Below are positions 1-8,322 of a stretch of DNA of 64,000 nucleotides, one piece after another. Source of the stretch: Acidimicrobiia bacterium (GTDB lineage: Bacteria > Actinomycetota > Acidimicrobiia > Acidimicrobiales > CAIXPF01). Each line of letters begins with the position of its first letter. Position 1 is the first letter of the stretch. A program made the position numbers and the translations under genes. Location of the stretch: positions 393,616 to 457,615 of the forward strand of contig CANJRG010000001.1 of NCBI GenBank assembly GCA_947476745.1. The letters are read 5' to 3'. The notes beneath the pieces are model-generated. The model saw nothing but the letters and a program-made list of their open reading frames with translations. It was not told the origin of the DNA and made no database searches.

Positions 1-1359
1 CCGGTGGCGACGGGGACCGCCGCCGCGGTGAACGGTTCCCGTCTGCTCTTCGAGCAGTTGTGGCCGACCTCGGCGGCATACTGGCTGCCGGGAGGCCGGG
101 CGCCGCAGCCGACCGAACCCCGGCAGAACCCCGCGCTGGCGGACACCTGGGACCGCCTGCTGGCGGCCACCGCCGGCGAGTCCGGACGCGAGGCCCAGAT
201 CGACCTGGTGCTGCGCTGCTGGCAGGAGGGCTTCGTGGCAGCGGCCATCGACCGCTTCGTCCGCCACCCGGTGGGCGACGGGGTCGGCCACACCCATGCC
301 GGGGTCCTGCGGGCGGAGGATCTCGCCGCCTGGCAACCGGCCTATGAGCCGTCGGTGTCCTACGACTATGCCGGCTGGACCGTCCACAAGTGCGGGCCCT
401 GGTCGCAAGGACCGGTCCTGCTGCAGTCCCTGGCCCTGCTCGAGCAACTCCCGATAGACGGGATCGACGTGTACGGCACCGACTTCGTGCACCTCGTCGC
501 CGAGGTCATGAAGCTGTCCTATGCCGACCGTGACACCTTCTACGGCGACCCCAGCCGGGTTGCGGTGCCGCTCGACGTGCTGCTGTCGGTGGGCTACAAC
601 CGGCAACGGGCCACCCTGGTCGACCTCACCCGGGCCAGCACGCAGTACCGGCCGGGCATGGTGGAAGGTTTCGGCCACCCGCTCGACTACGCCGCCGCGG
701 TCGCCCGCCAGGACGTGGCCCGGGAGTGGGCAAGACGGGTCAGCGGCGAGGCCGCTGGTTCGGGCCCGCCCCGGGGCGACACCTGCCATCTCGACGTGGC
801 CGACCGTTGGGGCAACGTCGTGTCCGCCACGCCGAGCGGTGGCTGGCTGCAGTCCTCACCCCACATCCCGGAGCTGGGGTTCCCGCTGGGCAGCCGAGCC
901 CAGATGTTCTGGCTCGACGAGGACCACCCGTCGGCCCTCGCCCCCGGCAAGCGGCCGCGGACCACCCTCACCCCCAGCCTGGCCACTGCGGAGGAGGGCC
1001 GGACCGCCCTGGCCTTCGGCACCCCCGGCGGCGACGGGCAGGACCAGTGGCAGCTGCAGTTCTTTCTCCGGATGGTGCACGGCGGACTCAACCTGCAGCA
1101 GGCCATCGATGCGCCGGCATTCCGTTCCTCCCACTGGCCCGACAGCTTCTGGCCCCGCCAGGCCTACCCCAACCGACTGCTGGTGGAAGGGCGCTTCGGG
1201 GCCGAGGTCCTCGACGGGCTCACCGCCCGGGGCCATCGGGTGTCCGAGGTCGACCCCTGGTCGGAGGGGGCCATCTCAGCAGTGCTGAGCCCGGCCCAGG
1301 GTTTCCTGCGCGCCGCGGCCAACCCCCGGGGCATGCAGGGCTACGCCGCCGGCCGCTGA
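1..1359 (+). CDS. Gamma-glutamyltransferase family protein, C-terminal part (5' end outside window)
   Basis: The reading frame is open from the first base, so the gene begins upstream of the window; about 452 codons are visible. These enzymes are N-terminal nucleophile hydrolases that cleave gamma-glutamyl bonds (glutathione and related compounds) and self-process at a conserved Thr that starts the small subunit. The motif GDTCHLDVADRWGNVVS around visible residues 259-275 matches the processing site, with the likely nucleophile Thr encoded at 781-783. The later segment rich in Gly, including TPGGDGQ near residue 340, fits the glycine-rich oxyanion region. Whether it is exported cannot be judged because the N-terminus is missing. 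The family call is firm; the substrate is not known. Confidence 0.85.
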   Translation, partial: PVATGTAAAVNGSRLLFEQLWPTSAAYWLPGGRAPQPTEPRQNPALADTWDRLLAATAGESGREAQIDLVLRCWQEGFVAAAIDRFVRHPVGDGVGHTHAGVLRAEDLAAWQPAYEPSVSYDYAGWTVHKCGPWSQGPVLLQSLALLEQLPIDGIDVYGTDFVHLVAEVMKLSYADRDTFYGDPSRVAVPLDVLLSVGYNRQRATLVDLTRASTQYRPGMVEGFGHPLDYAAAVARQDVAREWARRVSGEAAGSGPPRGDTCHLDVADRWGNVVSATPSGGWLQSSPHIPELGFPLGSRAQMFWLDEDHPSALAPGKRPRTTLTPSLATAEEGRTALAFGTPGGDGQDQWQLQFFLRMVHGGLNLQQAIDAPAFRSSHWPDSFWPRQAYPNRLLVEGRFGAEVLDGLTARGHRVSEVDPWSEGAISAVLSPAQGFLRAAANPRGMQGYAAGR

Positions 1360-1481
1360 CCAGGCCCGACGGCGAACCGGGCCGGGAGGTCGACCGGGCC
1401 GGGAGGTCGGGTCCCGAGGTCTGGTCGGGCGGGCTGCGTGGGCGCGGCCGCAATCACCGGACTGGCCGGTAGCGTCAGCCC

Positions 1482-2276
1482 ATGCGAGTCTGGCGAACGG
1501 TGCTCCTCCTCGGTGTTGCGTCGATCGGGCTGAGCCTGCTCGGCGCTTGCAGCGACGATTCCGGTGATCAGCCGCGTTCGCTGTCCGAGGAGCTCGCAGG
1601 GCGCAGCTTCGTGGCCGAACGGCTCACCCAGGACGGTGCACCCCGGCCCGTGGCCCCTGGCTCGACGATGACGGTCGGCTTCGCGGACGGGAAGCTCTCG
1701 GCGTCGGCGGGCTGCAACACGATCAACGGGCCGTTCACCATCGAGGGCACCACGCTGGTCGCCGGCAACCTGGCCATGACCGAGATGGCCTGCGTCCCGG
1801 CGGTCATGGCCCAGGAGCAGTGGCTCAGCCAGCTGCTGTCCTCGAAGCCCACCGTGTCGATCGAAGGGGTCTCGCTGACCCTCGCCGGCGGCGGGGCCAC
1901 CGCCCTGCTGGTCGACCGGGCCGTCGCCCAGGCCGCGCCCCCCATCCAGGGAACCACCTGGTTGCTGACCACCGTCATAACCGGTCAGACCGCCTCCACG
2001 CCGCGGGCAGATATGGAGTCGACCCTGCTGATCGAAGGCGACCGCCTGTCCATTCAGGGCGGCTGCAACCGCGGCGGGGCCACGGTGACCATCGCCGGTA
2101 ACGTGCTGCAGACCGGTCCCATGATGATGACGAAGATGGCCTGCGAACCCGCCGGGCAAGCGCTCGACCAGACCCTGATCGACGTGCTGGGCGCATCGCC
2201 CTCCATCCGGGTCGAGAGCCAGAACCTCTACCTCGACACCGACGCCACCAGCCTGGTGTACGTGGCGAAGAACTGA
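1482..2276 (+). CDS. Lipoprotein with two META (HslJ-like) domains
   Basis: A 264-residue protein with a lipoprotein signal peptide: basic start, hydrophobic core and lipobox LLGAC with Cys23. Two copies of the META/HslJ-like fold follow, at about residues 38-145 and 150-262. Each copy carries the hallmark GCN turn (AGCNTING and GGCNRGG) and a downstream MAC motif (MTEMACVP and MTKMACEP). META domains are beta-rich and occur in surface or stress-related proteins; no enzymatic activity is known. TAGCGT at 1470-1475 lies exactly 6 nt before the ATG and no Shine-Dalgarno sequence is present, so the mRNA is probably leaderless, which supports this start. Function is unknown beyond being an anchored surface protein. 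Confidence 0.85.
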   Translation: MRVWRTVLLLGVASIGLSLLGACSDDSGDQPRSLSEELAGRSFVAERLTQDGAPRPVAPGSTMTVGFADGKLSASAGCNTINGPFTIEGTTLVAGNLAMTEMACVPAVMAQEQWLSQLLSSKPTVSIEGVSLTLAGGGATALLVDRAVAQAAPPIQGTTWLLTTVITGQTASTPRADMESTLLIEGDRLSIQGGCNRGGATVTIAGNVLQTGPMMMTKMACEPAGQALDQTLIDVLGASPSIRVESQNLYLDTDATSLVYVAKN

Positions 2277-2300
2277 CGGCCGGCGACGGGCCCGCGACGC

Positions 2301-3260
2301 TCAGCGCAACGAGGTGACCGGGGTCAGAGGCGGCTGCCCCGACAACACCGCGAGGAGGTTGTCGCAGGCCAGCTGCACCATCGCGGCGCGGGCCTCGTGG
2401 GTGGCCGAGCCGAGGTGGGGCGCCAGGACGACGTTGTCGAGCTCGAGCAGGCCGGGATGGATCACCGGTTCGGCCTCGTACACGTCGAGCCCGGCCCCGG
2501 CGATGACCCCGCTCCGCAGGGCCGCCACCAAGGCCGCCTCGTCCACCAGCTGCCCGCGTGCGGTGTTGACCAGCAGGGCCGTGCGCTTCATCGCTGCCAG
2601 CGCCGCGGCGTCGATCACGTGGCGGGTCTCGGGGGTTGACGGGGCGGTGAGCACGACCACGTCGGAGCGCCCGAGCAGCTCCTCGAGCGACACGTAGGAC
2701 GCGGCCGCCCCCGGCGCCGGTCGGCGGTTGTGGTAGACGACGTCCATCTCGAACCCTGCGGCGCGGCGCGCCACCGCCGAGCCGATCTTGCCCATGCCGA
2801 AGATGCCGAGCGTCTTGCCACCGAGGCCGGTGCCCAGCAGCTCGCCCGGCCTCCAGCCCGACCACTGCCCGGTCCGCGCCAGACGCTCGCCCTCGCCGAT
2901 GCGGCGGGCAACCGCCAGCAGCAGCGCCCAGGTGAGATCCGCGGTGGCGTCGGTGAGCACATCGGGGGTGTTGGTCACCATCACCCCGCGCTCGGCGCAG
3001 GCGGCGACGTCGACGTTGTCGTACCCGACCGCCATGTTGGCCACGATCCGCAGGTTCGGCGCGGCGTCGAGCAAGGCTGCATCGACCCGCTCGGACAGCA
3101 GACAGAACAGGCCGGCCGCAGGGCCGGCCAACTCGGTCAGTTCCGCCGTAGGACATGCGGCGTCGATATCGCGATAGCGCACCACGAAGCCCGCCTCCTC
3201 GAGCGGGGCGATGCCGGGCGAGGGGATCTGTCGGGTCACGGCTACCACGGGCACGCTCAC
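2301..3260 (-). CDS. D-isomer-specific 2-hydroxyacid dehydrogenase (glyoxylate/hydroxypyruvate reductase type)
   Basis: About 319 residues. An NAD(P)H-dependent reductase of 2-keto acids. The Rossmann motif GMGKIGS lies near residue 153. The catalytic triad of the family is intact: Arg in NTARGQLVDE, Glu in DVYEAEP and His in APHLGSAT. The frame stays open to 3359, but that start would run into the divergent SDR gene. The GTG at 3260 is preferred because TAGGTT on the minus strand (3273-3268) lies 7 nt upstream, a leaderless arrangement. It is divergent from the SDR gene with overlapping -10 elements, so the two may be co-controlled. Glyoxylate/hydroxypyruvate reductase is the most likely activity; the exact substrate cannot be read from the sequence. 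Confidence 0.85.
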   Translation of the reverse strand: MSVPVVAVTRQIPSPGIAPLEEAGFVVRYRDIDAACPTAELTELAGPAAGLFCLLSERVDAALLDAAPNLRIVANMAVGYDNVDVAACAERGVMVTNTPDVLTDATADLTWALLLAVARRIGEGERLARTGQWSGWRPGELLGTGLGGKTLGIFGMGKIGSAVARRAAGFEMDVVYHNRRPAPGAAASYVSLEELLGRSDVVVLTAPSTPETRHVIDAAALAAMKRTALLVNTARGQLVDEAALVAALRSGVIAGAGLDVYEAEPVIHPGLLELDNVVLAPHLGSATHEARAAMVQLACDNLLAVLSGQPPLTPVTSLR

Positions 3261-3288
3261 CGGCCAGAACCTAACCTGCCCGACCATG
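3258..3288. promoter_or_regulatory. Divergent leaderless promoters with overlapping -10 elements
   Basis: The space between the two start codons is only 25 bp (3261-3285). It holds TAACCT on the plus strand (3272-3277, 8 nt before the SDR ATG) and TAGGTT on the minus strand (3273-3268, 7 nt before the dehydrogenase GTG). The two hexamers share 2 bp, so RNA polymerase could not occupy both at once. Neither gene has a Shine-Dalgarno sequence in this space. Confidence 0.5.
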
Positions 3289-4050
3289 GAACTTCGCTTG
3301 GACGGCAAGGTGGCAGTGGTGACGGGCGCGTCACGCGGAATCGGCAAGGGCATCGCCAAGGCCTACGCCGACGCGGGGGCATCGGTGATGCTGGTGTCCC
3401 GCAAACCCGAGGGACTCGAGGCGGCCGCGGCGGACATCGGTGGCGACGTCGCCATCTTCCCCGCCAATGTCGGCCGTCCCGAGGACGCCGCGGCCTGCAT
3501 GCAGGCCACCCTCGACCGATGGGGGAGCGTCGACGTGCTCGTCAACAACGCCGCCACCAACCCCTACGCCGGCCCGACGATCGATTGCGACCTGTCGCGC
3601 TGGGACAAAACCCACGAGGTCAACCTGCGCGGCCCCTTCGCGTGGACCCAGGCCGCCTGGCAGGCGTCGATGAAGGCCAACGGCGGGTGCGTGATCAACA
3701 TCGCGTCGGCCGGCGGCTACGTCACCTCCAGCCAGCTCGGGGTGTACGGCATCTTCAAGGCGGCGATGATCCACATGACCAAGCAGCTCGCCTCCGAGCT
3801 CGGGCCGAAGGTGCGGGTCAACTGCATCGCACCGGGTCTGATCAAGACCGACTTCGCCAAGATCCTGTGGGAGGGCGAACGGGGTCAGAAGGTGGCCGAG
3901 GTCTATCCGCTCAAGCGGCTCGGCGAGCCGGAGGACATCGGGGAGGCCGCGTTGTTCCTGACCGCGGGCGCCACCTGGATGACCGGTCACACCCTGCTGC
4001 TCGACGGCGGTGAGATCATCCGCCAGGCCGAGGTCGGCATCGACGACTGA
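3286..4050 (+). CDS. SDR family NAD(P)-dependent oxidoreductase
   Basis: A 254-residue classical short-chain dehydrogenase. The N-terminal cofactor motif TGASRGIG (residues 13-20), the NNAA motif, the active-site Ser in NIASAGGY and the YGIFK (Tyr-x-x-x-Lys) pair are all present, followed by the PG motif in IAPGLIKTDF. The ATG at 3286 begins at the usual distance before the Rossmann fold and is preferred over an upstream in-frame start at 3211. An enoyl-CoA hydratase follows on the same strand after 71 bp of short repeats, which suggests a role in acyl-CoA or short-chain alcohol metabolism. Substrate unknown. Confidence 0.88.
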   Translation: MELRLDGKVAVVTGASRGIGKGIAKAYADAGASVMLVSRKPEGLEAAAADIGGDVAIFPANVGRPEDAAACMQATLDRWGSVDVLVNNAATNPYAGPTIDCDLSRWDKTHEVNLRGPFAWTQAAWQASMKANGGCVINIASAGGYVTSSQLGVYGIFKAAMIHMTKQLASELGPKVRVNCIAPGLIKTDFAKILWEGERGQKVAEVYPLKRLGEPEDIGEAALFLTAGATWMTGHTLLLDGGEIIRQAEVGIDD

Positions 4051-4054
4051 CACG

Positions 4055-4110
4055 CCCCGACACCCCGACACCCCGACACCCCGACAGCCCGACCCACCGA
4101 CACCCCGAGA
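4055..4110. repeat. Tandem octamer CCCCGACA array
   Basis: Four perfect copies of CCCCGACA occupy 4055-4086 and degenerate copies continue to about 4110. The array fills the gap between the SDR gene and the enoyl-CoA hydratase gene. Confidence 0.8.
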
Positions 4111-4121
4111 CGGAGACCGAC

Positions 4122-4913
4122 ATGGCCGAACGGACCGAGAACGGACTGATCGTGGAGGTCCGCGACCATGTCGCGTACGCCACCATCGACCGGCCCGAAC
4201 GCATGAACGCGCTGTCGCGCGGCCTGCAGAACGACCTCGTCGATGCCTTCGACGGGTTCTCCACCGACCATGAGGTATGGGCGGTGCTGCTGACCGCCAC
4301 CGGTGACCGGGCCTTCTCCGCCGGGGCGGACCTCAAGGACATGGGTGCCGGCGATGCCCGCGGTCGGGGGCCGATGCAGCCGATGTTCGGGTCTCGCCGC
4401 AACTTCTTCGAGGTCATCGCCGAATGTGCCAAACCGACGGTGGCGGCCCTGTTCGGCTGGGCACTCGGCGGCGGCTGCGAGCTCGCTCTCGCCTGCGACG
4501 TGCGCATCGCCGCCGACGACCTACGCATCGGTATGCCCGAGGCCAAGCGGGGGCTCGGGGCCAATTTCGGTTCGGTGGTCCTGCCGCGTCTCATACCGGC
4601 CGGCATTGCCTACGAGCTGCTCTACACCGGCGAGCCCATCGACGCTGCCGAAGCCCGGCACTGGGGACTGGTGAACCGGGTGGTCCCCCGCGCCGAGCTC
4701 GCTGCCGCGGCGGAGTCCTTCGTGCGCACGATCGTGGGCAACGCCCCACTCACCGTCCAGCGGTACAAGGCCATGAACAACAAGGGCCGCGAGCTGCCGC
4801 TGGCCGCGGCCTTGCGCCTGAACGTGGGCCCGAACCCCTACACCTCCGAGGACCGAAAGGAGGGCGTCGCGGCCTTCCTCGAGAAGCGGCGCCCGAACTG
4901 GCAGGCCCGCTGA
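4122..4913 (+). CDS. Enoyl-CoA hydratase/isomerase family protein
   Basis: A 263-residue crotonase-fold protein. The CoA-binding segment FSAGADLKDM (about residues 65-74) and the oxyanion-hole segment LGGGCELALACDVRIAA are typical. The following MPEAKRGLGANFGS carries the conserved PE pair of the substrate pocket. These enzymes hydrate or isomerise enoyl-CoA in beta-oxidation and related pathways in the cytoplasm. The gene follows the SDR on the same strand, consistent with a small acyl-CoA catabolic unit. A second, different crotonase lies at 32916-33692. Substrate chain length cannot be inferred. Confidence 0.88.
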   Translation: MAERTENGLIVEVRDHVAYATIDRPERMNALSRGLQNDLVDAFDGFSTDHEVWAVLLTATGDRAFSAGADLKDMGAGDARGRGPMQPMFGSRRNFFEVIAECAKPTVAALFGWALGGGCELALACDVRIAADDLRIGMPEAKRGLGANFGSVVLPRLIPAGIAYELLYTGEPIDAAEARHWGLVNRVVPRAELAAAAESFVRTIVGNAPLTVQRYKAMNNKGRELPLAAALRLNVGPNPYTSEDRKEGVAAFLEKRRPNWQAR

Positions 4914-4918
4914 CAGCC

Positions 4919-5986
4919 TCAGGGACGAGGGGCGGCGGCCTTGCGCAGCCGGTCCCGAACCGCCCGACCCAGCCCGTCGGGGTCGGGCAGCAACGCCACG
5001 ACGTGCTCGACGCCGGCGCGGTCGGCCTCCCGGAGCCGGCGATACAGCACCTGGGCGTACTCCTCGGTATTGGCGACCGGGTCGAGCACCACCGCGGCCG
5101 GGTCGAGGTCAGCACGCCAACCCGAGCCTGCTGACGGCAGGCCCAGCACCGCCACGCTCCGTCCGAGCGCCAGCGCCGCCGCCACGGCTGCGGCCAGCGC
5201 AGCCGGGTCGCCAGGCTCGACGAGCTCGACCGCCGCGCTGGGGGCGTAGTGGGAGGCGAGCATGCCCGAGGCCCGTGCCGGGCCGCTTGCCGTGCGTAGC
5301 ACGCAACCGAGGACGTCCTCGATGAACTCGACGGGGATCCCGCCCGGGCGCAGCAGCACCGGGTCGCCGTCGAGCACCTCCACGATGGTGGACTCGACCC
5401 CGACCCGGCACGCGCCGCCGTCGAGCACCAGGTCCGGTCCTCCGTCCATGCCGGCGAACTCCGCGGCCACGTCGGCCGCGGTGGTCGGGCTCACCCGGCC
5501 GAAGCGGTTGGCGGAGGGCGCGGCCAGCGGGCGACCGGCCCGTTCGAGCAGGGCAAGGGCGACGGGGTGATCGGGCACCCGCAACCCCACGGTGGGCTTG
5601 CCCCCGGTCGCGGCCGGCGAAACGGTGTGCCGCCGGGGCACCACGATGGTGAGAGGACCGGGCCAGAACGCCTCGGCCAACCGCCGCGCTACGGGAGACG
5701 GGTTCTCCGACCAGTGATCGAGCTGGTCGGCGGCGGCGAGGTGCACGATGAGGGGATGGTCGGGGGGCCGGCCCTTGGCCGTGAAGATTCGGCCGAGCGC
5801 CGTGGCGTCGGTGGCATCCGCGCCGAGCCCGTAGACCGTCTCGGTGGGAAAGGCCACCAGCGCGCCGTGGCGCAGCAGCTCAGCGGCAGCATCGATGGCT
5901 GTGTCGTCGGCAGGTCGGACGATCAAGGCCCTCGACGATACCGCCCGGCCCGAGGCAGAGACGCCGCCCTGCCGGGATTGGCCCAT
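4919..5986 (-). CDS. sua5: L-threonylcarbamoyladenylate synthase (Sua5/YrdC family)
   Basis: About 355 residues with the long Sua5 architecture: an N-terminal YrdC domain (about residues 25-215) and a C-terminal Sua5 domain. It makes threonylcarbamoyl-AMP from Thr, bicarbonate and ATP for the t6A37 modification of ANN-decoding tRNAs. Seen directly: FPTETVYGLGADA, the KxR motif in FTAKGRPPDHPL, the SxN motif in LAAPSANRFGRVSPT, and ASGMLASHYAP at the domain junction. The frame is open up to 6193 through a (GGGNN)n repeat that would encode low-complexity GMGRDG units. I take the ATG at 5986 as the start and treat the repeat as upstream DNA. The true start could also be a TTG near 5926. Confidence 0.85.
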   Translation of the reverse strand: MGQSRQGGVSASGRAVSSRALIVRPADDTAIDAAAELLRHGALVAFPTETVYGLGADATDATALGRIFTAKGRPPDHPLIVHLAAADQLDHWSENPSPVARRLAEAFWPGPLTIVVPRRHTVSPAATGGKPTVGLRVPDHPVALALLERAGRPLAAPSANRFGRVSPTTAADVAAEFAGMDGGPDLVLDGGACRVGVESTIVEVLDGDPVLLRPGGIPVEFIEDVLGCVLRTASGPARASGMLASHYAPSAAVELVEPGDPAALAAAVAAALALGRSVAVLGLPSAGSGWRADLDPAAVVLDPVANTEEYAQVLYRRLREADRAGVEHVVALLPDPDGLGRAVRDRLRKAAAPRP

Positions 5987-6022
5987 CAGCCTCCGCCGTC
6001 CCGCTGTGCAAGGCTGCGCCGG

Positions 6023-6157
6023 CCCTGCCCAACCCGGCCCAGCCCAGCCCGGCCCAACCCGGCCCTGCCCATCCCGGCCCTGCCCATCCCGGCCCATCCC
6101 ATCCCGGCCCATCCCATCCCGGCCCATCCCGGCCCATCCCATCCCGGCCCATCCCTG
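6023..6157. repeat. 27-copy CCCNN pentanucleotide array (G3N2 on the minus strand)
   Basis: Exactly 27 contiguous pentamers of form CCCNN, all in register, with NN being GG, AT, TG, AG or AA. On the minus strand this reads as G3 runs separated by 2-nt loops, the textbook G-quadruplex pattern. The array lies between the divergent sua5 and NUDIX genes, upstream of both start codons. Confidence 0.95.
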
Positions 6158-6202
6158 CCGTGTCGGGCGGCCGCCACCCGTCGACCCTCGCAAGGATCCG
6201 CC

Positions 6203-6772
6203 ATGTCCCCGTCTGCTACGCCACCTTCGCCGTCGTCATCACCGTCGGACCCGTTGGGCGGCGGCGTGGTCCACGGCCCCAGTGGGGTCCGGTTCTGCCG
6301 GGGCTGCGGCGGGGAGCTCGAGGCCCGACTGGTCGGCGACCGCATGCGGCCGGTGTGCCGTCACTGCGGAACCGCCACGTACTTCAACCCTGCGGTCGGG
6401 GTGGCCGTGGTGCTGCGCGACACCGAGGGTCGGGTACTGCTCGGGCGACGTCGCGGCTCCTACGGCGGCCAGTGGTGCATCCCCTGCGGCTACGTGGAGT
6501 GGGAGGAGGACGTACGCGCCGCCGCAGCACGCGAGTTCCGCGAGGAGACCGGCCTCGATGTGGTCGTCGGTGACGTGGTCGCGGTGCACTCGAACTTCCA
6601 CAACGCCGCGCAGCACACGGTGGGAATCTGGTTCGAGGGGACCGTCATCGGCGGGACGCTCGAGGCGGACGACGATCTCGACGAGGTGGCCTTCTTCGAC
6701 CCGTCGGCCCCACCGGAACCGCTGGCGTTCGCCACCGACGTCCTGGTGCTGCGCCAGCTCGCCCAGATCTGA
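6203..6772 (+). CDS. NUDIX hydrolase with N-terminal zinc ribbon
   Basis: A 189-residue protein. A zinc ribbon made by CRGCGG and CRHCGT (about residues 31-52) precedes a NUDIX domain whose box GYVEWEEDVRAAAAREFREE followed by TG is complete (G-x5-E-x7-REFREETG). NUDIX enzymes cleave nucleoside diphosphates linked to another moiety; the zinc ribbon plus NUDIX arrangement resembles NudC-like and NADH-pyrophosphatase-related proteins. The ATG at 6203 is set by AAGGA at 6192-6196. The first 20 residues are Ser/Pro-rich. It is divergent from sua5 across the pentamer array. The substrate is unknown. Confidence 0.85.
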   Translation: MSPSATPPSPSSSPSDPLGGGVVHGPSGVRFCRGCGGELEARLVGDRMRPVCRHCGTATYFNPAVGVAVVLRDTEGRVLLGRRRGSYGGQWCIPCGYVEWEEDVRAAAAREFREETGLDVVVGDVVAVHSNFHNAAQHTVGIWFEGTVIGGTLEADDDLDEVAFFDPSAPPEPLAFATDVLVLRQLAQI

Positions 6773-6832
6773 AGACCGCCTCGGTCGCCTCGGGGGACGA
6801 GCCCGGCCGAGCGCGCCGGGCCAGGCCGCGGG

Positions 6833-7090
6833 TCAGCCGACGTGACTCACGGGAACCCGGGCGAACGGCGTGTGCCGTTGGGCGACCCGGGCCACGGTGG
6901 ACGCATGCCAGGACCCGCCGCGGGCGGAGGCCAGACCGATGCGGTTCATGAGCGACGCGATGCGGTGATAGCTCATCCCGTTGTGGCGGGCGACGACGAT
7001 GAAGGACACCACGTTGTCCGGTAGCTGTTCACAGGACGCATTCACGACCTTCGGTTCGGCCGGCGCGGCCGTGATCTGGAGCGGATTCAC
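6833..7090 (-). CDS. Small protein resembling a serine-recombinase 'recombinase' domain segment
   Basis: An 85-residue frame with a GTG start. Its middle, GMSYHRIASLMNRIGLASAR followed by GGSWHASTVARVAQR, strongly recalls the segment of large serine recombinases in which a helix-turn-helix is followed by ARGGxWHxSTV. The resolvase catalytic domain is absent, and I see no other recombinase fragment nearby. It could be a relic of a mobile element or a small DNA-binding protein in its own right. No clear Shine-Dalgarno is visible. A 10-bp palindrome GACCTAGGTC (7114-7123) lies 24 bp upstream. Confidence 0.5.
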   Translation of the reverse strand: MNPLQITAAPAEPKVVNASCEQLPDNVVSFIVVARHNGMSYHRIASLMNRIGLASARGGSWHASTVARVAQRHTPFARVPVSHVG

Positions 7091-7215
7091 CAGAAGACGG
7101 CACCAGGACCCCCGACCTAGGTCATCCGTCCCGTTCGACCTGGCCGGATCCGGGCCACGCCGACCGGCAGGGGCAGCGTTCCGAGGCAGTGTCTACGGGC
7201 CACGACCCCGCTCGG

Positions 7216-8064
7216 TCAGCAGCCCGGCCTGACGAACTCCGAGCGGTAGCTCACCGTGAAGCCCAACCGGTCGAACAGTTGCTGCGCCGCTCCCCCGTCG
7301 TCGGCCACGCAGACGTAGACCCGTCGGGCGGCGTTGGCCGTGCCCCAGGTGGCCAGCGCGCCCACGATGCGGCGGGCGCTGCCCCGATGACGGCGGCCGG
7401 GGATGACCCCGAGGCAGTACAGACCCATCCACGACCCCCCGATGTGGGCGAGGCCGGTGGCCACCATCTCCCCGTCGGCCAGGTGCGCCGCGAAACCACA
7501 GCGGCCGCGCAGAGCCCAGATCAGCTCGGCCGCCGCGTCGCGCTGGGATTCGTCCCGACCATCCAGGGTGGACCACCACCGGTCGATCCAGTCCTGCGAC
7601 GGCGCAGCGGCGATCACCACCCGCCCGTCGCGTTCAGGCGGAGCGATCGACCGCAGCGTTCGCAGGGGGCTCGCCAAGGTGACCTCGGCATCGGCCCCCT
7701 CGCGGACATAGCCCCGTTCGATCAGGGCCTGCGCCAACGCCGGGTCGGGGTCGCGGTCGGTGAGCTCGAAGCGGGCCGGCAGCCGGCGGGCGGCATAGAA
7801 CGCCTCTGCCTGCTCGATCATGGCCCCGAGCTCGGCCTCGACCGGCGACCCGAGCGCCGCGACGGCGTTGGCCCGCAGCGTGAACCCACCACCGGCCCGC
7901 AACAGCCATGGCCCGAGGGGGGCCGTCGGCGCAGCGGCCCAGGTGGTGGCCACCAAGGCCTCGATGCCGGTGTCGTCGGCGGGGTCCTGGAGGGGCGGGG
8001 AGATCGTCACCGCCAGAGCCAAGCCATTCGAGCCGTGAAGGTCAAGGATCCCCCGACCCCCCAT
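7216..8064 (-). CDS. GNAT family N-acetyltransferase
   Basis: About 282 residues from the ATG at 8064. The C-terminal third has the GNAT acetyl-CoA site (LYCLGVIPGRRHRGSARRIV), followed by a region with RRVYVCVADDGGAAQQLFDRLGF typical of the fold's last strands. The N-terminal half (about residues 15-130) looks like a second, diverged GNAT-like or substrate-binding domain. Acceptor substrate unknown. The frame extends further upstream without a stop, so the start is not certain. A 12-bp inverted repeat (8123-8150) lies about 60 bp upstream. Confidence 0.75.
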   Translation of the reverse strand: MGGRGILDLHGSNGLALAVTISPPLQDPADDTGIEALVATTWAAAPTAPLGPWLLRAGGGFTLRANAVAALGSPVEAELGAMIEQAEAFYAARRLPARFELTDRDPDPALAQALIERGYVREGADAEVTLASPLRTLRSIAPPERDGRVVIAAAPSQDWIDRWWSTLDGRDESQRDAAAELIWALRGRCGFAAHLADGEMVATGLAHIGGSWMGLYCLGVIPGRRHRGSARRIVGALATWGTANAARRVYVCVADDGGAAQQLFDRLGFTVSYRSEFVRPGC

Positions 8065-8122
8065 CAACGGCCACAGCACCACCGGCACACCCCTTCTGAG
8101 CTGCGCCGATGTGCTCGGCATA

Positions 8123-8150
8123 CGCAGCGAATCGACGCCGATTCGCTGCG
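8123..8150. repeat. 28-bp hairpin/palindrome, 12-bp arms with 4-nt loop
   Basis: CGCAGCGAATCG at 8123-8134 and its exact complement CGATTCGCTGCG at 8139-8150 flank ACGC. It lies in the 258-bp gap between the GNAT gene (start 8064, minus) and a hypothetical gene (start 8323, plus). No T-tract follows on either strand, so an operator is more likely than a terminator. The rest of that gap shows nothing recognisable. Confidence 0.7.
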
Positions 8151-8322
8151 AGGCGCCTTGATTTCGTCGCCGACAGCCTCCGCGGCCACCCAAAGGGACA
8201 CCCCGAGCGCGTTCGCCACCACGCAACGCAACCCCACGCCGCGGCGTCAGTGCCGTCATGACCGGGCCTGGTTCGCTGCCGGCGCCATCCTGCGTGTCAT
8301 ACCGGACGGGGATGATTCCTCC

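Noticed and set aside
6023..6193. Extending Sua5 to a Met at 6193 through the pentamer array
   Set aside because: The added residues would be low-complexity GMGRDG blocks, and the conserved domain starts after 5940, so the repeat is more likely upstream DNA.
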